Positions 51,474 to 60,010 of a DNA stretch of 64,000 nucleotides are shown here, piece after piece. Both the position numbers and the translations under genes were made by a program. Location of the stretch: NCBI GenBank assembly GCA_014237395.1, contig JABZFP010000007.1, positions 36,367 to 100,366 on the forward strand, given 5' to 3'. The notes under the pieces are model-generated. The model was given only the letters and a program-made list of their open reading frames with translations, was not told the origin of the DNA and did no database searches. Origin of the DNA: Desulfobacteraceae bacterium. Its GTDB lineage: Bacteria; Desulfobacterota; Desulfobacteria; Desulfobacterales; UBA5852. Position 1 is the first letter of the stretch, and each line of letters begins with the position of its first letter.

Positions 51474-51617
51474 GCGTATGGTGTTTCGTCCGCCGTTACG
51501 CGCTTTAATTGATTGTCTTTACTTGATAAAAAGCAACCTCCTATACACTTAAAATTCATAGGAAGTCAAGGTGGAGCGCCATCTGGCGTACCGCCGCGTA
51601 GGGCATCCGCGGGCCGG

Positions 51618-52988
51618 TTAGAACAAGTTCTCCAAAGCATCCTCCACCGTGCGCACGCCAAGCGTTTGAATGCCGGGGACGGTTTCCATGCGGCGGGTGT
51701 TGCTGTGCGGCACCAGGCAGCGTTTGAAGCCCATTTTGGCCGCTTCCAAGGCGCGGATATCCACATGGCCTACGGCGCGGACTTCTCCGGTAAGCCCCAC
51801 CTCGCCTAAAATGAGCATGTCCTCGGGCACGGCCTTGTCCAGGAAACTGGAGGCGATGGCGGCGACAATGGCCAGGTCTACCGCCGGTTCGTCCACTTTG
51901 ACGCCCCCGGCCACATTCATGAAGACGTCCTGCCCGATCAGGTGCAGGCCCAGTTTCTTTTCCATCACGGCCACCAGCAGGGCCACCCGGTGGGCGTCGA
52001 TTCCCAGGATGGTGCGCCGGGGGGTGCCGTAGGTGGAGCCGCTCACCAGGGCTTGCAGTTCCAGCAAGATCGGCCGTGTGCCTTCCATACTGGCCGTCAC
52101 CGACGAGCCGGGTGCGCCGGCCGGGCGTTCGGACAGGAAGACGGCCGACGGATTGGCGACTTCCACCAGCCCCTGATCGCGCATTTCGAAAACACCGATT
52201 TCATTGGTGGAGCCAAACCGGTTTTTGACGGCCCGCAGCACGCGAAAAACATGATTGCGGTCGCCTTCGAAGTACAACACGGTGTCCACCATGTGTTCCA
52301 AAAGCCGCGGGCCGGCGATGGCGCCGTCTTTGGTGACATGGCCCACCAGCAGGACGGGAATCCCGGATTTTTTGGCCATCATCATCAGGCGAACCGTGGC
52401 CTCACGCACCTGGCTGACGCTGCCCGGGGCGGATGTCAGTTCGCTGTTGAACATGGTCTGGATGGAATCCACCACCACCACGCAGGGCTGGTGGGTTTCC
52501 ACCATCTGAATGATGGCGTCCACATCGATTTCCGAAACCACCAGCATATTGGTCGCCACCGTATCCAGACGCTGGCTGCGCAGCCGGATCTGGCGGATGG
52601 ATTCTTCCCCGGAGATATAAAGCACCTTGCCGTGGTGGTTGGCCAGGCCGTGCAGGGCCTGCAGCATGAGGGTGGATTTACCGATGCCCGGGTCGCCGCC
52701 GATCAATACCAGGCTGCCTTCCACCAGTCCGCCGCCCAGGACCCGGTCGAACTCCCCCACGAACGTCTTGCAGCGCTGTTCGGCCTCCAGATCCACCTGG
52801 TCGATGGGGACCGGTTCCGCGGTGGCCGAAAGGGCTCTGCGGGGGGCGCCCGGAGCAGGCGCCGGTCGCTTGGATTCGACCATGGTATCCCACTGTTCGC
52901 ATTCCGGACAGCGTCCCATCCAGCGCAGGGCCTGATGCCCGCAGGATTGACAGGTAAAAATGGTTTTCGGTTTTTTGGAGGTGGGCAT
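51618..52988 (-). CDS. radA: DNA repair protein RadA (Sms)
   Basis: 456 residues: N-terminal C4 zinc finger (CQSCG...CPECEQW), RecA-like core (Walker A GGDPGIGKSTL; sensor KNRFGST motif, specific to RadA) and a C-terminal Lon-like domain (GIDAHRVALLVAVMEKK, LGEVGLTGEVRAVGH). It is a branch-migration helicase in recombination. ORF length and all motifs are intact. Confidence 0.97.
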   Translation of the reverse strand: MPTSKKPKTIFTCQSCGHQALRWMGRCPECEQWDTMVESKRPAPAPGAPRRALSATAEPVPIDQVDLEAEQRCKTFVGEFDRVLGGGLVEGSLVLIGGDPGIGKSTLMLQALHGLANHHGKVLYISGEESIRQIRLRSQRLDTVATNMLVVSEIDVDAIIQMVETHQPCVVVVDSIQTMFNSELTSAPGSVSQVREATVRLMMMAKKSGIPVLLVGHVTKDGAIAGPRLLEHMVDTVLYFEGDRNHVFRVLRAVKNRFGSTNEIGVFEMRDQGLVEVANPSAVFLSERPAGAPGSSVTASMEGTRPILLELQALVSGSTYGTPRRTILGIDAHRVALLVAVMEKKLGLHLIGQDVFMNVAGGVKVDEPAVDLAIVAAIASSFLDKAVPEDMLILGEVGLTGEVRAVGHVDIRALEAAKMGFKRCLVPHSNTRRMETVPGIQTLGVRTVEDALENLF

Positions 52989-53238
52989 GATGGCGTAAGG
53001 GTGTCCTTCCGTGGTGTCATGCGGATATGGTGGGTTATGATGGCATTCCGGCGGCCTTATACCACGTTACCTGAGGCTCCTTCAAGGCAGGGAAGTCCAG
53101 ATTCGTGTCCGCATGCCGTAGCGAGCCTGTTGGTCGGTAATGCAACGGTGGGACCGACTGGATTGGCAGCGATGAATATGATAACGATAGCCATCGTGCA
53201 TTCCGATATGTTCTTGGTTGCCAGCAAATTTTCTTAAT

Positions 53239-53381
53239 AGTGCCCATCCAGAAATCGGCAAATTTGGTTGAGATCAAGGCGCGCGAAAAATTTAATCGCA
53301 GGCATATGGTTGATATTCCGAGGATTCAATTTTTCGCGCAACGCCGATATCGGGCAAATTGGTCATTTATGGATAGGCACT
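53239..53381. repeat. Palindromic element type Q, copy 2 (inverted)
   Basis: Ends AGTGCCCATCCAGAAAT and ATTTATGGATAGGCACT, interior GAGATCAAGGCGCGCGAAAA, a conserved centre (GGCATATGGTTGATATTCCG) and CGCGCAACGCCGATATCGGG. It is the same length as, and inverted relative to, the copy at 6909-7051. It occupies part of the 529-bp gap 52989-53517, in which no gene is seen. Confidence 0.87.
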
Positions 53382-53517
53382 AAATATCGCGTTCGTTTCT
53401 GTGCCAGGGCTCGCTAAATGAGGGGTTTATGATTATGGTGTTGACTGGTCTCAACAGGTTGGTTCAACAAACAAACGTAATGCCACCAAGCGGCAATTGT
53501 TGGCGAAAGAAGGCACC

Positions 53518-54408
53518 ATGATCATACGGTTCGGCAAAATCGGGCACCTTGCCATCAAGACATCTCTATTGGGATTGGCGGCTTTCATGCTTATTCAGGC
53601 TGGTGGCGGATCGGTGGCAAGGGCATCCGACTTTTTTACCGCGTTGCAGGCCCGTCTCATCAAGGACGGCTTCGACGCGGAAAGCATACAATTGCTATAC
53701 GGCAAACCGGGCGTCGGGTTCGAGATTCGCGGGGTCGGCCTGTTTTTCAGACACAGTGAAGCGCGTTTAAATTACGGCCAGTTTCTACAAGAGCGACGCA
53801 TCCAAATGGCGCAGCAATACATTGTCGAACATAGTGGTGCCCTGGCCGTAGCGGAAGATCGCTACGGTGTGCGACGAGAGATCATTACAGCCATTATGCT
53901 GGTGGAAACCCAACTGGGCAAACTGGTGGGTAACCAGTCTGTTTTTAATATCCTTTCCACCATGGCCGCCCTGGATGATCCTGCCGTGCGCAAGGCGTTC
54001 TGGAAGGAACTGCCCCAAGAGCGACGTCTTTCGCGCAAGGCCTTCGAAAAGAAAGCGGATCGCAAGTCACGATGGGCCTACAACGAACTCAAGGCCCTGC
54101 TGCGTTATGTTGACGCCGAAAATTTAGATCCGGTAACCATCCAGGGATCCTACGCCGGTGCCATGGGCTATTGCCAGTTCATGCCGAGCAATGCCCTGCG
54201 GCTCGGGGTGGACGGCAACGGTGATGACCGGGTCGATCTTTTCGATCACACCGACGCCATCGCCAGCGTGGCCAACTACCTGAAGCACCATGGCTGGAAG
54301 CCCGGCATGACGCGCCAGCAGCAGTATCAGGTGATTCTGAAATACAATTACAGCAAGCCCTACGCGAACACGATTCTTGACATCGCAGCCCGGTTAAGGG
54401 ACGGGTGA
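53518..54408 (+). CDS. Lytic murein transglycosylase (MltB-like)
   Basis: 296 residues: signal peptide (TSLLGLAAFMLIQAGGG...ARA), then the family 103 lytic transglycosylase fold with the catalytic Glu in AIMLVETQLGKLVGNQSVFN, the block IQGSYAGAMGYCQFMPSNAL and the YLKHHGWKPGM C-terminal block. It cleaves peptidoglycan between MurNAc and GlcNAc in the periplasm. ATG 53518 has AGAAGG upstream. No lipobox, so it would be soluble, unlike E. coli MltB. Confidence 0.93.
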   Translation: MIIRFGKIGHLAIKTSLLGLAAFMLIQAGGGSVARASDFFTALQARLIKDGFDAESIQLLYGKPGVGFEIRGVGLFFRHSEARLNYGQFLQERRIQMAQQYIVEHSGALAVAEDRYGVRREIITAIMLVETQLGKLVGNQSVFNILSTMAALDDPAVRKAFWKELPQERRLSRKAFEKKADRKSRWAYNELKALLRYVDAENLDPVTIQGSYAGAMGYCQFMPSNALRLGVDGNGDDRVDLFDHTDAIASVANYLKHHGWKPGMTRQQQYQVILKYNYSKPYANTILDIAARLRDG

Positions 54409-54562
54409 AAATCATAATCTTTGTTATACTTTAAGGATCCAAGGGGTCAAGGATTCAAGGGTTCGAGTGAAATGCCAAACCATTACAAGCGTTGCCTGTC
54501 TTGGAAACCATCGAGAACGATATTGCCGAAATCGAACGCATGTTGAAAGGATAGTTTATTTA

Positions 54563-54775
54563 ATGGATTTAAAAGCAGCCATCACGTTCATCGTGGCGTG
54601 TATACCGTTTCTCCTGTTTACGGTCTGGGCCATCGTGGACGTGTTGATGAAAGATTTCGGCACCACCGGACGCAAGGCGCTCTGGGCCCTCGTGGCGTCC
54701 GTGCCGTTTATCGGGGCGGTAGTCTATTTGCTGGCGGGATTCCGCCAGGGGCGTAAACCCGAGAAAGCCGGCTGA
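54563..54775 (+). CDS. Small two-helix membrane protein (PLDc_N-like)
   Basis: 70 residues with two helices (AITFIVACIPFLLFTVWAIV; ALWALVASVPFIGAVVYLLA) and a short basic tail (FRQGRKPEKAG), the pattern of the phospholipase D N-terminal transmembrane domain family of small proteins. AAAGGA is about 10 bases before ATG 54563. Function unknown. Confidence 0.65.
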   Translation: MDLKAAITFIVACIPFLLFTVWAIVDVLMKDFGTTGRKALWALVASVPFIGAVVYLLAGFRQGRKPEKAG

Positions 54776-54863
54776 TGCTTGCCCGGGCATCGAAAGCGTA
54801 TTGAAAGCGTTTGACAATTTTCGAGGTTTCCGGTAAATGCACCTCACATTTCCGCATGCATGT

Positions 54864-54938
54864 GGTCCCATCGTCTAGCGGTTAGGACGCCGGCCTCTCA
54901 CGCCGGTAACCGGGGTTCGATTCCCCGTGGGATCACCA
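54864..54938 (+). tRNA. tRNA-Glu (anticodon CTC), CCA encoded
   Basis: Acceptor GGTCCCA pairs with TGGGATC, D-arm, anticodon stem CCGGC/GCCGG with loop CTCTCAC (anticodon CTC), T-arm CGGGG-TTCGATT-CCCCG, discriminator A and encoded CCA. A terminator follows 15 bp later. It reads GAG codons. Confidence 0.95.
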
Positions 54939-54952
54939 CTGATACTATCAAG

Positions 54953-54988
54953 GGGTTAACCATTATTTGGTTAACCCTCTTGTTTTTG
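54953..54988 (+). terminator. Intrinsic terminator after tRNA-Glu
   Basis: GGGTTAACC-ATTATTT-GGTTAACCC followed by TCTTGTTTTT: nine-bp stem and a T-rich tail. Confidence 0.85.
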
Positions 54989-55146
54989 AAACGGTCATCT
55001 CCACGCCATGGTACAGCGGCGGGCTTTCTATCAGAGGTTTCAGAAATCGCCGTCATAGTGAATAAAATCAGTGCATCAAAATCAGCGGAAGTTTTCCCTA
55101 ACGACACTATTCACGATGTTCAGCGAAGAAACGATTAAAGCGCTTG

Positions 55147-56385
55147 ATGCCAATTCGCCTTAAAATCAGGAAGCGTTCGCCGGAAGCCTGGCAAGGCACG
55201 TTGGTCATCATGTGCTTTGCTCAGATGGTCTCCATGATCGGTTTTTCAAGTATTTTTCCGTTTCTTCCGCTCTACGTGAAGTCCCTGGGAACCGTTACGT
55301 CCCTGAGCGCCGACCTTTGCACCGGGCTGGTCTTCTCCGGGCAGGCCTTCAGCATGATGATCGCCTCACCCATCTGGGGCGCCTTGGCGGACCGATGGGG
55401 ACGCAAGCTGATGGTGGCGCGGGCCATGTTCGGGGGGGCCATCATCATGGCGTTGATGGCTTTCGCGCGTTCGGCCGAAGAATTGGTGGTCCTGCGCATG
55501 ATTCAGGGGTTAATCACCGGTGTCATGGGTGCCACCAACGCCCTGGTGGCCGCCACGGTGCCGCGCGGCCGGGCGGGGTACGCCATGGGACTGATGCAGG
55601 TGGCCATGGGACTGGGGCTGGGGTTGGGGCCCGTCATCGGCGGCGTGGTGGCGGACGCTTACGGCTATCGGGCGGCTTTTTACATCACGGCCGGACTGCT
55701 GGCCTTTGCCGGCGTCGTGGTCTGGTTTGGCGTCGATGAACATTTCGTGGCCCGGGAATCGACCGATCAGGCGTCCGTTGGTTTTCTGGCCGCCTGGCAG
55801 CGCACCCTGTCCTCGCGCGGCGTGCCGTTGGCCTACACCCTGCGGTTTATCAATCAGATGGGGCGCATCATCTTCATGCCGGTCCTGCCGCTCTTTATCC
55901 TTACGCTCATCGACAACCCGGATATGATCAACAGCTATACCGGGATTGTGATCGGTCTGTCTTCGGCGGCCACCGCCTTTTTTTCGATTTACCTGGGGCG
56001 CATGGGCGACCGCTCCGGCTATCGTCGAACCGTAATCGTCTGCCTGCTCGTGGTGTTTCTGCTATTTCTCCTGCAGGCGCTGGTAAGCGCCGGCTGGCAG
56101 CTGCTGGTCTTACAGATGTTCTACGGTATCGCTCTGGGCGGCATCGTTCCGGGGATCAGCGCCTTGCTGGCCGTCTACAGCAGGCAGGGTGACGAGGGGG
56201 CGGTCTATGGTCTGGACAATGCGATCACTTCGGGCGCGCGCATGATCGGCCCTTTGCTGGGTGTCAGCATCGCGGCCTGGTTCGGGGTGCGGATGGTTTT
56301 CGGGGCCGCCGCCCTGCTATACCTGACCGCCGCCTTGCTGGCCGTGTGGGGGTTGCCGAAAAGGAACCACACGGTCGAGCATTGA
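55147..56385 (+). CDS. Major facilitator superfamily transporter
   Basis: 412 residues, twelve helices in two halves. The signature between helices 2 and 3, GALADRWGRKLMV, is the DHA1-type motif A, and the second half repeats it at LGRMGDRSGYRRT. This suggests a drug or metabolite exporter; the substrate is unknown. ATG 55147 follows directly after a TTG that is also in frame; the ribosome site is weak. Confidence 0.92.
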   Translation: MPIRLKIRKRSPEAWQGTLVIMCFAQMVSMIGFSSIFPFLPLYVKSLGTVTSLSADLCTGLVFSGQAFSMMIASPIWGALADRWGRKLMVARAMFGGAIIMALMAFARSAEELVVLRMIQGLITGVMGATNALVAATVPRGRAGYAMGLMQVAMGLGLGLGPVIGGVVADAYGYRAAFYITAGLLAFAGVVVWFGVDEHFVARESTDQASVGFLAAWQRTLSSRGVPLAYTLRFINQMGRIIFMPVLPLFILTLIDNPDMINSYTGIVIGLSSAATAFFSIYLGRMGDRSGYRRTVIVCLLVVFLLFLLQALVSAGWQLLVLQMFYGIALGGIVPGISALLAVYSRQGDEGAVYGLDNAITSGARMIGPLLGVSIAAWFGVRMVFGAAALLYLTAALLAVWGLPKRNHTVEH

Positions 56386-56771
56386 AGGCAATCCAAGCGT
56401 TTCTCCCCCCCCTCCCGCCATAAATTCCATGCCATCTGATCAATGGGGTAAACGGCAGTGAAGGCCTGCTTGTGATAGGGTATGTCCGGTCAAGCCATTT
56501 CTATTTTGCCATCTTCGCTGGCCGACAGGGCAGGCCTTGGACCCGCAAAACCCAGTTATGGACCGGTGGTGGATGCCTGAACCGGTGATCGCCAAAAATA
56601 TTAATGAAGTGGGAAACCTGCTTCATATTCTACTGAAACAGTTTACCCTAAAACTGGCGGAACCTTTTCACCGGCTGTCAGCTTTTTACAGTGCGCAGAA
56701 GACGCTAAAATAAAGTATTGGCAATACAATTAAATAGTTAGATTTATGAGAGAAGGGGACGAGCCAGCTGT
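56386..56771. other. Gap before the sigma-54 promoter
   Basis: No gene or clear repeat is seen in this stretch after the MFS gene. It is AT-rich towards 56700-56750 and could hold activator-binding sites for the sigma-54 promoter at 56772, but none can be identified by eye. Confidence 0.4.
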
Positions 56772-56787
56772 TGGCATCGCTTTTGCT
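56772..56787 (+). promoter_or_regulatory. Sigma-54 (-24/-12) promoter candidate
   Basis: TGGCATC-GCTT-TTGCT matches the RpoN consensus TGGCACG-N4-TTGCW with exact GG-N10-GC spacing; only two of the -24 positions differ. The expected start of transcription is near 56798, and an AGGAG ribosome site (56811-56815) and GTG start (56823) follow at ideal distances. Confidence 0.7.
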
Positions 56788-56822
56788 GCATTTGGTACCA
56801 TTAATTAACTAGGAGAAAAGCT

Positions 56823-57074
56823 GTGCGCTTGGTTTGGCGGTTGACCGCAATCGTGATCATGATTTTGCCTCGAGCCGTTGAGATCGTGATGGCCGATGAA
56901 TTCGGCGGGGCTGGCGTGTCATCTAGCCATCCCGCATGGTCGAGCATTGAATCGCCAGTGCTCGTCATGCTGGGATGTATCCTCGTCTGGCTTGCCGGGC
57001 TGTGCCGTAAGAAGTTTAACCAAAAATCAAACAGAGATCATCATGCCCCCGGCTATTCACAACAAACCAACTGA
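56823..57074 (+). CDS. Tiny exported protein with PEP-CTERM-like tail
   Basis: 83 residues. A hydrophobic signal peptide (LVWRLTAIVIMILPRAVEIV, cleavage after VMA) is followed by only about 18 polar residues. Next come SIESPVLVMLGCILVWLAGL and CRKK, a Ser-rich, Pro-bearing stretch, a hydrophobic helix and a basic cluster. This is the plan of exosortase sorting tails, but the PEP motif itself is replaced by ESP and about 14 residues trail after the basic cluster. A strong AGGAG and a sigma-54 promoter precede GTG 56823. Whether it is a true exosortase substrate is uncertain. Confidence 0.6.
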   Translation: MRLVWRLTAIVIMILPRAVEIVMADEFGGAGVSSSHPAWSSIESPVLVMLGCILVWLAGLCRKKFNQKSNRDHHAPGYSQQTN

Positions 57075-57228
57075 ACGGCGCTCCGGTATAGATCGCCGCC
57101 AGTTTTCCTATGCCCTGCATATCCCCGAGCGAAGAAGCCGCGAGGATCGCCGCCGCAAGCTTCCGAAACGTCTCCAGGAAGCGATGCCCGTTGCGGCCAA
57201 AACCCCATTACCAGCCATTCATCCCTGA
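57043..57228 (+). CDS. Small basic protein with ERRSG-DRR motifs
   Basis: 61 residues, overlapping the 3' end of the preceding gene in another frame. The sequence repeats TERRSGIDRRQ and PERRSREDRRRK, a paired arginine-rich motif seen in small proteins and linkers near PilZ-type domains. No strong ribosome site is visible, so translation may depend on coupling to the upstream gene. Function unknown. Confidence 0.45.
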   Translation: MPPAIHNKPTERRSGIDRRQFSYALHIPERRSREDRRRKLPKRLQEAMPVAAKTPLPAIHP

Positions 57229-57316
57229 TTATTGTTAATCCCCACCCCGTTCTATCTTGAAAGATCAAGAAGATCCGATCACCTGAATCACCTCCTCGTC
57301 AGATAATACGCAGGAA

Positions 57317-58738
57317 TTATCGTTTTTTTCGGATGATATGGATGATGTCTCCCGGATAGATCAGGTCCGGGTTGCTGATCTGGCTGAGGCGCGCCAATTC
57401 GGGGTATTGGAACGGGTCGTCGAGGTAGTGCGCGGCAATATCCCATAGCGTATCCCCCGGGATGACGTGGTGGACGATCTCGTCAAGGGCTGCTGGGGGC
57501 AGGTGTGACGGCGGCGGGGCCGGGGCGGTTGTCTTTGCGGCGGGGCGTTCGACCATCAGGGTAAATTTTTCGGTTTCCACCCGCATGATCTCCCGGGAGG
57601 CCTCTGATGCCGGTACGGGGGCAGGCGAGGCCGGGTTTATGGCGATGGTTGACGGACGGGAGGGCGCATCATTTTCGATAGCTTCCACGGGCGGGGTGTT
57701 TTCCGGTTTAGCCGCCGCCATCCTTGAGGGGGCTGCCTCGGCTGGTGGCGCCGGTTTATCAGTGGCCGTTGCATGGGGCTTTAATTCTGTTTGCGGGGGA
57801 TCAAGGCCTTCGGGTTGGGTGGCAATGGCTGGCAGGGGGCTGGTTTTAACATCGGTTTCCGCTCGGGATGTGTTCTTGCGTTGCTGGAGCAATAGGACGG
57901 AACTGAGGGCGACGATCAGAAGCAGGATCAAAACCACCGTCAGGCCAAGGGCGTAGCGCCGGGCCCGCCGGTGGGTCGTGGACGATACCGCCCGTTTTTG
58001 CGCCGGTTCTTTTCGGAACGGGCGGGAAATCGCCATGGGGCGGTCATTTTCGGTGGCACGGGCCATGGGGATCGCTGCCGATGCTCGGGTCGTTTTCGCG
58101 GCCGGGCTTAGGCCGGGATTTTTTGGATGGTCGGCCCTGCGTGCGCTTTCTTCTGCGCCTGCGGTCATCCCATCCGTTTCAGACGTTTCACCCTCCGGGC
58201 GTTCGACCTCCGCGGATGATCGATCCGGCGCCGGTGTTTGGGCCCGCACGTCATCGGCCATCCGTGACAGCGTTTCTAAATCCGGGCTGGGATAGGGGAT
58301 TTCCCTCGCCTGTTCGAGCCGGGTGAAGGTCGTGTGAAACAGAACCTGTTCGTTGTGCAGCATAAAGGCATCAAACAGATCCATGGGGCTATGCGCGCTC
58401 AAGGGGTGACGGGAGAGATGGGTGCCCGGCAGGACATCCACCACGTCATCCACCAGGAACGCCGTGAGGCCGGTCGGCAGACTGGTGAGGATCAGCTGCC
58501 CCTGGGGTCGGGCTGATCCGGTTTCAAGCCCGAGCTTGCGCCGCAGGGAAATGACCCGGTACACCTGCCCGCGATGATTGATGAGCCCGATCACCGATGG
58601 CGGGGCAAGCGGCAGGCGGCTCACGGGGGGGACCATGATCATGCTTTCCACCTCGGCCGCCGGCGCACAAAAGTGGTAGGGCGCGACATTGAAAAGAATC
58701 AAATGCCGATTGTTGCGGGACGAAGGGGTGATGGGCAT
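57317..58738 (-). CDS. CheW-like / transmembrane / LysM fusion protein
   Basis: 473 residues with an unusual order of parts. A CheW-like domain lies at about 10-150 (HLILFNVAPYHFCAPAAEVE, IGLINHRGQVYRVISLRRKL, LTAFLVDDVVDVLPG). A disordered acidic/basic linker follows, then one membrane helix (about 262-284, ALGLTVVLILLLIVALSSVL). A proline/alanine-rich periplasmic stretch leads to a C-terminal LysM-type domain (about 425-473, VIPGDTLWDIAAHYLDDPFQ). CheW would face the cytoplasm and LysM would bind peptidoglycan. ATG 58738 is preferred over a TTG 20 codons upstream. No che genes are nearby. Confidence 0.9.
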   Translation of the reverse strand: MPITPSSRNNRHLILFNVAPYHFCAPAAEVESMIMVPPVSRLPLAPPSVIGLINHRGQVYRVISLRRKLGLETGSARPQGQLILTSLPTGLTAFLVDDVVDVLPGTHLSRHPLSAHSPMDLFDAFMLHNEQVLFHTTFTRLEQAREIPYPSPDLETLSRMADDVRAQTPAPDRSSAEVERPEGETSETDGMTAGAEESARRADHPKNPGLSPAAKTTRASAAIPMARATENDRPMAISRPFRKEPAQKRAVSSTTHRRARRYALGLTVVLILLLIVALSSVLLLQQRKNTSRAETDVKTSPLPAIATQPEGLDPPQTELKPHATATDKPAPPAEAAPSRMAAAKPENTPPVEAIENDAPSRPSTIAINPASPAPVPASEASREIMRVETEKFTLMVERPAAKTTAPAPPPSHLPPAALDEIVHHVIPGDTLWDIAAHYLDDPFQYPELARLSQISNPDLIYPGDIIHIIRKKR

Positions 58739-59013
58739 GGCCTGCACCGTGTTGGATGTTTTTTGGGCAAGGGCGGTTACGGACGACCGCAAAAGCAAAT
58801 CGTTACCATAACCTATGGCGCTGCCCCGGGTTCTGTCAATTGCTGGTGGCGTGTATGCGTGGTTGCACCCGGGGGGGCGGTGATGGATGACCGGGCGGCG
58901 CAGCTCACAGGTTGGACAAAATAGGCGGACCGCTCCGTACGTGAGGGCATCCCGGACTTACGGTGCCGTTGGCGGGCACCCGCCGCCCCTGGGGCCGGCG
59001 GGTGTTCTATTGT

Positions 59014-59991
59014 CTATGGGGCCGGTTTGTCCTCGGCGTCTTCCAGACTGGTCAGGAAATCTTTGACCGGATCGATGTCGAAATCGGAAAGGGTAAAAGG
59101 ATCCTGCCGCAATGACGAACGGGCAGGCACCTCGGTGGCGGTGTCGTCCGCCGGATCGAAAATCTCCAGGACGGACTCTGCCGAACCATTGATGCGGATG
59201 AGAAACGCCGGATCGGCAAAATCGGTTTTAGCCCGGTCGGTCAAATAGGTGCGGCATTTCAATCCGGAGAGGTCTGCCAGCAGCCGCTGCACGGCATCAT
59301 TGGCCACGGTCAGGCCATCATCGGTTTTCCATTCGACAGCCGTTGCCTTTTCAGGCGCCGCATCGGTGACAGCGTCGTCGCCCTCCGGCGCTGGAGGGGT
59401 GGGTGCCTTTTTGATCGTGACCGTTTTGCCTTCGGTGGCGATCGAATATTCCCTGACGTCCTCTTTTTTAAAGGCCAGAACCGTTTTATCGCGCAGGCTG
59501 TCCACGGATTGGTCGAAATCCTGCCGGAAATTGCCCTGGGCGTGGTAGACATTGGGGTCATCCGACAGGGTGATATGGGTGTGACGCATGGTCTCCGCGG
59601 CTTTGCCGATACGGAAGCTGCGCACGGCCTTGTCATCCTGATAGGCTGTTACCCGGATCTGCTGATTCTCATCCAACTCGTAACGGGTATAATTTTGGGT
59701 TTCCGATATGAGGGCGGTGACCTTCAGGTCGGCAAGGGCGTCGAGCATCCGGTCCACAAGCGTGCTGTCAGCCGGGTAATCGCCTGGTGCGACCAGCCAG
59801 CCATCGTCCTGCCGGGTCAGCACCACGGTCTGGTCCCCTTTGCCGATTTCGATGTTGGTCAGGTCCTGTGTTTTTACGGCAGGAAGATCGGGCAGGGTGT
59901 ATGTGGTCCGGTCCGTATTGCGGAAAAACAGGTAGAGCCCCAGGGCCACAATGACCACCGCCAGGATGGCGTATTCTTTTTTAACCTTCAT
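59014..59991 (-). CDS. DUF4340-type membrane-anchored periplasmic protein
   Basis: 325 residues with one N-terminal helix (YAILAVVIVALGLYLFF) and a large soluble domain. The LVDRMLDALADLKVTALISE and RVTAYQDDKAVRSFRIGKAA segments fit the DUF4340 family, often encoded after GldG-like proteins. AAGGAG precedes ATG 59991. It sits 19 bp after the GldG-like gene as the last gene of a four-gene operon. Confidence 0.85.
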   Translation of the reverse strand: MKVKKEYAILAVVIVALGLYLFFRNTDRTTYTLPDLPAVKTQDLTNIEIGKGDQTVVLTRQDDGWLVAPGDYPADSTLVDRMLDALADLKVTALISETQNYTRYELDENQQIRVTAYQDDKAVRSFRIGKAAETMRHTHITLSDDPNVYHAQGNFRQDFDQSVDSLRDKTVLAFKKEDVREYSIATEGKTVTIKKAPTPPAPEGDDAVTDAAPEKATAVEWKTDDGLTVANDAVQRLLADLSGLKCRTYLTDRAKTDFADPAFLIRINGSAESVLEIFDPADDTATEVPARSSLRQDPFTLSDFDIDPVKDFLTSLEDAEDKPAP

Positions 59992-60010
59992 AGCAGGATT
60001 TTCGCTCCTT

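Noticed and set aside
51942..53237. 431-codon frame antisense to radA
   Set aside because: radA is intact; the frame only runs on into the adjacent gap and has no recognisable domain.
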